Below are positions 59,499 to 64,000 of a stretch of 64,000 nucleotides of DNA, piece after piece. The notes under the pieces were generated by a model. That model saw only the letters and a program-made list of their open reading frames with translations, had not been told where the DNA came from and ran no database searches. Within the stretch, counting starts at the first letter, position 1; every line of letters begins with the position of its first letter. The translations under genes were made by a program, and so were the position numbers. The stretch comes from Clostridiales bacterium (GTDB lineage Bacteria > Bacillota > Clostridia > Oscillospirales > Oscillospiraceae), in assembly GCA_004553545.1 (NCBI GenBank), contig SFLD01000002.1, positions 1 through 64,000 of the forward strand, read 5' to 3'.

Positions 59499-60182
59499 TC
59501 AGCCCTCCTCCGCAAGGCGCTGGGCGAAGGGCAGGACCACCCGGCCCAGGGCCTCCAGGGCCTCGCCGAAGTCGAAGTACTCCTCCGCCTGCCGCTCGGA
59601 GAAGAGGTGGTCGGAGACGGATTTCAGGGCCACGAAGCGGGTGCCGTTCCGGAGGCAGACCTGGGCGATGGCACCGCCCTCCATCTCCGTGAGGACGGGG
59701 TGGAAGGTGTCCCGGATCCAGGCGGCCCGGTGGCCCTTCACGGCGAACCAGTCGCCGCTGGCCACCCGCCCGCTCTTGGCGGGGTGGCCCAGCTCCGCCA
59801 GGATCTCCCGGCAGCGCTGGGGGTCCCAGGTGGGGAAGGTGACGGTATTCACCGTGGAGACGAGACCGATGGGGTCCCCCACGGCGGTGGTGTCCACATC
59901 GTGCTGGACGAAGTCCTCCGCCAGGACGAGGGCGCCGATGGGGAGGTCGGTGAGGCAGCCGGCCACGCCGGAGTTCAGGATGAGGTCCGCCCGGTAGTGG
60001 CGGCAGAGGATCTGGGCGCACATGGCGGCGTTGACCTTGCCCACGCCGCCGCAGGCGGCCAGCAGATCAGGGGCCAGCTCATAGATGGGGATGCCGGAGA
60101 TCACGGCGCTGGGCTGGCGGTCCTTCAGGCCGGGGAGGGCGTGGAGCTCCGAGGGCATGGCGAATTGCAGGGCAACTTTCAT
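59499..60182 (-). CDS. mtnN: 5'-methylthioadenosine/S-adenosylhomocysteine nucleosidase
   Basis: MtnN (Pfs) removes adenine from SAH and methylthioadenosine. The 227-residue nucleoside-phosphorylase-fold protein starts KVALQFAMPSELHAL, has NSGVAGCLTDLPIGALV and the TEMEGGAIAQVC motif with the ribose-binding Met-Glu, and the SVSDHLF motif with the catalytic Asp. AAAGGAG 7 nt upstream selects ATG 60182. Forms with luxS a compact activated-methyl-cycle unit. Confidence 0.93.
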   Translation of the reverse strand: MKVALQFAMPSELHALPGLKDRQPSAVISGIPIYELAPDLLAACGGVGKVNAAMCAQILCRHYRADLILNSGVAGCLTDLPIGALVLAEDFVQHDVDTTAVGDPIGLVSTVNTVTFPTWDPQRCREILAELGHPAKSGRVASGDWFAVKGHRAAWIRDTFHPVLTEMEGGAIAQVCLRNGTRFVALKSVSDHLFSERQAEEYFDFGEALEALGRVVLPFAQRLAEEG

Positions 60183-60195
60183 GGGGCTTCTCCTT

Positions 60196-60594
60196 TCACT
60201 GCAGGTCCGGCAGGGACTTGCCGCAGCGGGGGCAGTAGGCGTAATCCCCCTGGATGGGGGCGCCGCAGTAGGGGCAGAAGCGGGTGTCGCCGCTCTCGGG
60301 GGCGTCGGGGCCGTTCTGGGGGTCGGGGCGGAAGCGCTGGTTGAGGGGGTCGGGCTCCTCGTCCTCGTCCACGATGTCGTAGGCGGAGTAGCGGTTGTCG
60401 CCGGTGGCGTTTTTGAAGCTGTAGATGGCGTTGACCACGCCGATGCCGATGAACACCAGACCGAAAAGAGGGAAGAAACCGGGGGCGCCCATGGACGCCG
60501 CCGCGCAGGTCCAGATGATGCCGAAGACGATCCCAATCAGGGAGCCGACGGCGTTCATCATGGATGGGCCCCGGCCGGGCTTGATGCTTTTCAT
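60196..60594 (-). CDS. Membrane protein with C-terminal zinc ribbon
   Basis: A 132-residue protein with two N-terminal transmembrane helices (about residues 13-34 and 38-60), an acidic linker (DEDEEPDP) and a C-terminal zinc ribbon (CPYCG..CPRCG, about 107-126). Zinc-ribbon plus membrane helices is common in uncharacterised Firmicute proteins; function unknown. First gene of the unit with mtnN and luxS (13-nt gap), with AGGAGGT before the ATG. Confidence 0.8.
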   Translation of the reverse strand: MKSIKPGRGPSMMNAVGSLIGIVFGIIWTCAAASMGAPGFFPLFGLVFIGIGVVNAIYSFKNATGDNRYSAYDIVDEDEEPDPLNQRFRPDPQNGPDAPESGDTRFCPYCGAPIQGDYAYCPRCGKSLPDLQ

Positions 60595-60659
60595 GGGGTT
60601 ACCTCCTGAAAGTGTAGAATGAGATGCAGAAATAGAGTGGCGGCCCGAGGGCCGCCATT

Positions 60660-60689
60660 ATTGTAGCATAGAGGGGGGATGGGGCGCAA
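60660..60689 (-). promoter_or_regulatory. Promoter of the zinc-ribbon-mtnN-luxS operon
   Basis: Minus-strand TTGCGC (60684-60689), 18-bp spacer, TACAAT (60660-60665); a GC-rich hairpin (60638-60657) lies in the leader. No SAM or SAH riboswitch pattern was recognised. Confidence 0.6.
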
Positions 60690-60695
60690 GAGGCG

Positions 60696-60726
60696 AAAAG
60701 CCGGGAGGAGCCATGCTCCTCCCGGC
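60696..60726 (-). terminator. Terminator of yloU-fakA
   Basis: 12-bp stem (60700-60711 with 60715-60726, loop CAT) followed on the minus strand by TTTTCGCC. Confidence 0.88.
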
Positions 60727-60732
60727 GGGATC

Positions 60733-62409
60733 TCACTCCACGGAGATGATATAGTAGTAAACGGGCTGGCCGCCGGAGAGGACGGAGAGCTCGGCGTTGG
60801 GACAGGCGGCCTGGAAGATGGCGCTGGCCTCGGCGGCCTGCTCCTCGGTGACATCCTCGCCATAGTAGAGGGAGAGGAAGCTGGGGTCAGACTGGGCGGC
60901 GCTCTCCGCGAGAGAGCGGAGGAGGGCGTTCTCATCCGGGTCGGTGCCGAAGAGCTTGCCGTCCCGCAATGCCAGGTAGTCCCCCTGGTGGATGGCGAAG
61001 CCGTCAAAGTCGGAGTCCCGGGCGGCGTAGGTGATCTGGGCGGTGGAGACGGTGGCGAGGGAGGCGGTCATGGCCTGGGCCATCTCCTGGGGATCGCCGC
61101 ACTCGAAGTCGGCGTTCATCATGGCGGTGATGCCCTGGGGCACGGTCTTGGAGGGGATGACGATGATCTCCTTCTCCGTCAGGTGGGCGCACTGCTGGGC
61201 GGCCATGATGATGTTGCCGTTATTGGGCAGGATGAAAACGGTCCTGGCGTTGACCTTCTCCACCACTTCCAGGATGCTCTGGGTGGAGGGATTCATGGTC
61301 TGGCCGCCGGAGACCACGCCGTCGCAGCCCAGGTCCCGGAAGAGGGCGGCCAGGCCCTCGCCGGCGCAGACGGCCACGAAGCCGTAGTCCTTCTCTGGCT
61401 CCGCCGGGGCGGCGGGGGCGGGATGATGGTCGTGGTCGTCCTCGCCCTCCAGGTCGTCGGTGCTCTGGACATGACGGCCGGCGGCGAGATCCTCCGCCTG
61501 GGTGCGCATGTTCTCAATCTTGGCCAGCTCCAGGGTGCCGTACTTCTGGGCCTCGGTGAGAGCCTCACCGGGGGTGTTGGTGTGGACGTGGACCTTGAAG
61601 GCCTCGTCATCCTCACCGATGACGAGACTGTCGCCGATGCCGTTCAGGAACTCCCGGAAGGGCTCTAAGGAGCAGGAGACGGTCTTGCGGACGATGAAGA
61701 CGGTGTCGAAGGCGAAGGTGATCTCATCCGCCGAGAGGGCGGCGAAGTCCGCCTTGGCGGCGGGAGCGGCGCTCTCGGCCATCTCCGGCATGGGCTCGCC
61801 GCGGAGCTCCGCCAGCATCCCCTCCAGGATCAGGAGGAAGCCCTTGCCGCCGGCGTCCACCACCCCGGCCTTCTTCAGGACGGGGTTCATGTCGATGGTC
61901 TGCTCCAGGGCGATGTGGCCCTCGGCGATGGCGGCCTCCAGCACGCCCTCCAGGCCCTCGCCCTCGGCGGCGGCCTCCACCGCCCGCTTGGCGGCGAGGC
62001 GGGAGACCGTCAGGATGGTGCCCTCGGTGGGCTTCATCACGGCCTTGTAGGCGGAGGAGACGCCCTCCTGCAGGGCGGCGGCGAAGGCCGCGGGGGCGGC
62101 GCTCTCGTGGCCCTTCAGGCCCTTGGAGATGCCCCGGAAGAGGAGGGAGAGGATGACGCCGGAGTTGCCCCGGGCACCCCGCAGGAGGGCGCTCGCGGTG
62201 ATGGAGGCGGCCTGGTCCACCGTCTCGGGCTCCTTGCGCTGGAGCTCCGTCACGGCGGCGGCCAGAGTCATGCTCATATTGGTGCCGGTGTCGCCGTCCG
62301 GCACGGGGAAGACGTTGAGGTCGTTGATGGCCTGCTTCTCCCGGGTGATGCAGGCGGCGCCGTGGAGCACCATCTGCTTGAAAAGCGACGCGGTGATCTG
62401 ATCGTACAT
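60733..62409 (-). CDS. fakA: DAK2-domain fatty acid kinase subunit (FakA/YloV)
   Basis: FakA phosphorylates fatty acids bound to a FakB protein so that host or medium lipids can enter phospholipid synthesis. The 558-residue protein has the N-terminal DAK2 kinase domain (residues 1-200; NVFPVPDGDTGTNMSMT, RGARGNSGVILS), a central domain with Cys in VSCSLEP, and a C-terminal FakB-like domain. Length and order fit YloV. The yloU-fakA pair with a 16-nt gap is the conserved Firmicute arrangement. Confidence 0.92.
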   Translation of the reverse strand: MYDQITASLFKQMVLHGAACITREKQAINDLNVFPVPDGDTGTNMSMTLAAAVTELQRKEPETVDQAASITASALLRGARGNSGVILSLLFRGISKGLKGHESAAPAAFAAALQEGVSSAYKAVMKPTEGTILTVSRLAAKRAVEAAAEGEGLEGVLEAAIAEGHIALEQTIDMNPVLKKAGVVDAGGKGFLLILEGMLAELRGEPMPEMAESAAPAAKADFAALSADEITFAFDTVFIVRKTVSCSLEPFREFLNGIGDSLVIGEDDEAFKVHVHTNTPGEALTEAQKYGTLELAKIENMRTQAEDLAAGRHVQSTDDLEGEDDHDHHPAPAAPAEPEKDYGFVAVCAGEGLAALFRDLGCDGVVSGGQTMNPSTQSILEVVEKVNARTVFILPNNGNIIMAAQQCAHLTEKEIIVIPSKTVPQGITAMMNADFECGDPQEMAQAMTASLATVSTAQITYAARDSDFDGFAIHQGDYLALRDGKLFGTDPDENALLRSLAESAAQSDPSFLSLYYGEDVTEEQAAEASAIFQAACPNAELSVLSGGQPVYYYIISVE

Positions 62410-62425
62410 GGCTGACGCTTCCTCC

Positions 62426-62776
62426 TTATAAGATCATGGAGTCCACGCAGACATGGACGGATCGGACGGTAACGCCGGTGATCCGGGTGACGTCATAGCG
62501 CAGGCGGTCGATGATGGCTTTGCAGACGGCGGGCAGGTTGACGCCGTTTTCCACGATGATGTGGAGCTCGATGGAGACGGTGTCATCCTCGTGGTAGGTG
62601 ACGCTGACACCCTTGCTCATGGCCTCCCGCCGGAGGAGGTGGACGAGACCGTCCGTCATGGAGCGGAAGGCCATGCCCTTGACGCCGTAGCAGGTGGTGG
62701 CGGCCATGCCGGCGATGTTGGAGAAGACCGCGTTGGAGACCGTGATCTCGCCAAGATCCGAATGGAATTGAATCAT
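62426..62776 (-). CDS. yloU: Asp23/Gls24 family protein (YloU-like)
   Basis: A 116-residue Asp23/Gls24 (alkaline-shock) domain protein: EITVSNAVFSNIAGMAATTC, GVKGMAF and the C-terminal VTRITGVTVRSVHVCV are typical. Such proteins are small, often membrane-associated through partners, and implicated in envelope stress; the YloU subgroup regularly precedes fakA. AAAGGATG precedes the ATG. The fakA ribosome binding site overlaps its TAA stop. Confidence 0.9.
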   Translation of the reverse strand: MIQFHSDLGEITVSNAVFSNIAGMAATTCYGVKGMAFRSMTDGLVHLLRREAMSKGVSVTYHEDDTVSIELHIIVENGVNLPAVCKAIIDRLRYDVTRITGVTVRSVHVCVDSMIL

Positions 62777-62913
62777 GAGAACATCCTTTCTTTCCCGGGG
62801 GCGGGAGCTGTCCCCATCAAAAAGGGACAGAACGCGCAGGTCGCGCGGAAACGAAGGGCTTGAAGGTCCCCCATAGGCGGGGAACGGAGAGAAGCCGATA
62901 ATAAAACAAGCAT

Positions 62914-62942
62914 ATTATATACGCATTCCGCCAAAAGGGCAA
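62914..62942 (-). promoter_or_regulatory. Promoter of yloU-fakA
   Basis: Minus-strand TTGCCC (62937-62942), 17-bp spacer, TATAAT (62914-62919), with a leader of about 130 nt. Confidence 0.7.
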
Positions 62943-62982
62943 GAGAAAAAACGGGGAAACCGATCGCCCTTCGCCGGAGGGG

Positions 62983-63021
62983 GAAAAGAGGCCGGGAGGG
63001 AAGCGGCGCTTCCCTCCCGGC
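62983..63021 (-). terminator. Terminator of the ybjN-like gene
   Basis: 14-bp perfect stem (62991-63004 with 63008-63021, loop GGC) followed on the minus strand by CTCTTTTCCC. Confidence 0.8.
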
Positions 63022-63049
63022 GGGGCAATGGCGGTTCGGTTTCAGGGTC

Positions 63050-63475
63050 TCAGGTCCAGAGGGCCTTCATCAGGTCGGGGTAGGCCTCGTCGCAGATGTT
63101 GACGCAGCGGCTCAGCAGCTCCCGGCAGATCTCACCCACGTCGTGGTCCCGGAAGGAGGCGTCCATCTCCGCCTGGACGGTGCTGTCCTCGGTGTGGACG
63201 CAGAACTTGACGAAGCGGAACTTGCTGTTGAGGGCGTTGACCGTGAGGAAGATGGCGGCGGTCCGCTCCTTGGGGACCTTCAGGATGTCGAAGACCCGGA
63301 TGGCGACGCTCTCGCAGTCCTCGTCAAAAAAGAAGAGGCAGCGGATGGTGGGCATGCGGTCGCCGCTGTAGGTGACGGTCATCACGTCTTTGCCGCTCTG
63401 GGTGGGCTCGTTGATCTCATACTTGATCCCCTTGGCCTCCAGGGCATCAATGAACTGCTGGGTGGAAGAAAGCAT
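63050..63475 (-). CDS. YbjN-domain protein
   Basis: A 141-residue protein with a YbjN-like (type III secretion chaperone-like) fold: N-terminal helix (SSTQQFIDALEAKGIKYEI), central strands (IRCLFFFDEDCESVAIRVFD) and the LNSKFRFVKFCVHTEDSTV motif. YbjN proteins modulate motility and stress responses in E. coli, but the role in Firmicutes is unknown. Single-gene unit between its own promoter and terminator. Confidence 0.8.
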   Translation of the reverse strand: MLSSTQQFIDALEAKGIKYEINEPTQSGKDVMTVTYSGDRMPTIRCLFFFDEDCESVAIRVFDILKVPKERTAAIFLTVNALNSKFRFVKFCVHTEDSTVQAEMDASFRDHDVGEICRELLSRCVNICDEAYPDLMKALWT

Positions 63476-63522
63476 CGCGGGTACCTCCTGTTCTCGCGGA
63501 AAGCGAAGGTTCGAACGCTGTC

Positions 63523-63551
63523 AGTCTATCACGGGGCAGGCGGAGCGTCAA
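63523..63551 (-). promoter_or_regulatory. Promoter of the ybjN-like gene
   Basis: Minus-strand TTGACG (63546-63551), 17-bp spacer, TAGACT (63523-63528). Confidence 0.7.
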
Positions 63552-63593
63552 GGAAAGGTACGGATTCCCGGCGAAAAAATGACCGCTCCTCTC

Positions 63594-63622
63594 TTGCAAT
63601 GCGGGGCGGGATGCCGTATAGT
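63594..63622 (+). promoter_or_regulatory. Promoter of rsmD
   Basis: TTGCAA (63594-63599), 17-bp spacer, TATAGT (63617-63622), about 40 nt before the ATG. Confidence 0.7.
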
Positions 63623-63663
63623 AAGGGGTACGAGAAAATCTGGACCGCGGGAGGTCAGTTGGT

Positions 63664-64000
63664 ATGCGAGTGATCACCGGATCGGCCCGGGGCCGCCGCT
63701 TGAAGGAGCTGGAGGGGATGGAGACCCGCCCCACCACGGACCGGGTGAAGGAGGGACTCTTCAACGTCCTTCAGTTTGACATCGAGGGACGGCGGGTGCT
63801 GGACCTCTTCGCCGGCACCGGGCAGCTGGGCATCGAGTGCCTCTCCCGGGGGGCGGCGGAGGCCGTCTTCGCCGAGCGGCGGCCGGACGCCCTGAAGCTC
63901 ATCCGGAAAAACCTGAAGGTGACGGAGCTTTCGGACCGGGCGAGGGTGGTGGCCGGAGACTCCCTGGAGTTCCTGAGCACCACGAAGGAGAAGTTCGACA
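63664..64000 (+). CDS. rsmD: 16S rRNA (guanine(966)-N2)-methyltransferase, 5' part
   Basis: The first 112 residues of RsmD, a SAM-dependent enzyme that methylates G966 of 16S rRNA. Signatures are MRVITGSARGRRL at the start, TRPTTDRVKEGLFN (residues about 21-34) and the SAM motif VLDLFAGTGQLGIE. The gene runs off the window end (family length about 185). GGGAGGT lies before the ATG. In many Firmicutes coaD follows. Confidence 0.94.
   Translation, partial: MRVITGSARGRRLKELEGMETRPTTDRVKEGLFNVLQFDIEGRRVLDLFAGTGQLGIECLSRGAAEAVFAERRPDALKLIRKNLKVTELSDRARVVAGDSLEFLSTTKEKFD

Overview
The window looks like a chromosomal piece of a GC-rich, endospore-forming anaerobic Firmicute of the Oscillospirales / Clostridium cluster IV type. 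The reasons are a cwlJ-gerQ-like spore-germination pair, S-layer-homology (SLH) surface proteins, ribosomal protein L27 with a cleavable N-terminus beside its protease Prp, and an Fhs/FchA/FolD one-carbon set. Near-consensus sigma-A promoters (TTGACA-N17-TATAAT) sit in front of many genes. No phage, transposase, rRNA operon or CRISPR array was seen. Assignment to a genus is not possible from the sequence alone.

Layout. 1-2.1 kb: end of a MATE exporter, rlmA, and a small XRE regulator with a membrane partner. 2.3-3.4 kb: cwlJ and a gerQ-like gene whose start seems frameshifted. 3.5-15.7 kb: a one-carbon/folate region with panB, a FadR-type (GntR/FCD) regulator, fhs, fchA, folD, a compact formate/nitrite-type channel, folC, a clear tetrahydrofolate riboswitch with folT, and two tandem paralogous amidohydrolases. 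15.7-20 kb: esterase, EamA transporter, Na/Pi cotransporter. 20.1-25.3 kb: GntR/UTRA regulator, a stand-alone AICAR transformylase, an IMP dehydrogenase of the Tritrichomonas-like type, dus, PAP2 phosphatase. 25.4-31.3 kb: AEC transporter, then a polA-rimI-GNAT-tsaD operon. 31.3-32.6 kb: a long non-coding stretch with DnaA-box-like sequences, tRNA-Thr(CGT) and several terminators. 32.6-49.8 kb: two giant subtilisin-like SLH surface proteins flanking an ArsR-type regulator. The first is interrupted by an in-frame TAG inside its SLH region; the second lacks its N-terminus. 50.2-54.7 kb: tandem-OB ssDNA-binding protein, Mbeg1-like protein, S9 peptidase, GNAT. 54.9-63.5 kb: minus-strand housekeeping genes (WapI-type immunity gene, rplU-prp-rpmA-obgE, XRE membrane protein, zinc-ribbon protein-mtnN-luxS, yloU-fakA, ybjN). 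63.7 kb to the end: start of rsmD.

How the genes work together. The most interesting pattern is in the 4-12 kb region. The motif GGTATGACC (a GGT-N3-ACC dyad) occurs in the promoter regions of panB, fhs and the amidohydrolase pair, and the FadR-family regulator lies between two of these sites. PanB consumes methylene-THF, Fhs interconverts formate and formyl-THF, and FchA plus FolD interconvert the intermediate forms. The FolD here has lost the two residues needed for cyclohydrolase activity, which fits FchA taking that step. I infer a dedicated one-carbon regulon, with the amidohydrolases as candidate suppliers of a one-carbon unit. Among the 48 genes whose stop codon is visible I count 39 TGA, 9 TAA and no TAG (the interrupted protease counted by its final TGA), so the internal TAG of the first giant protease stands out.
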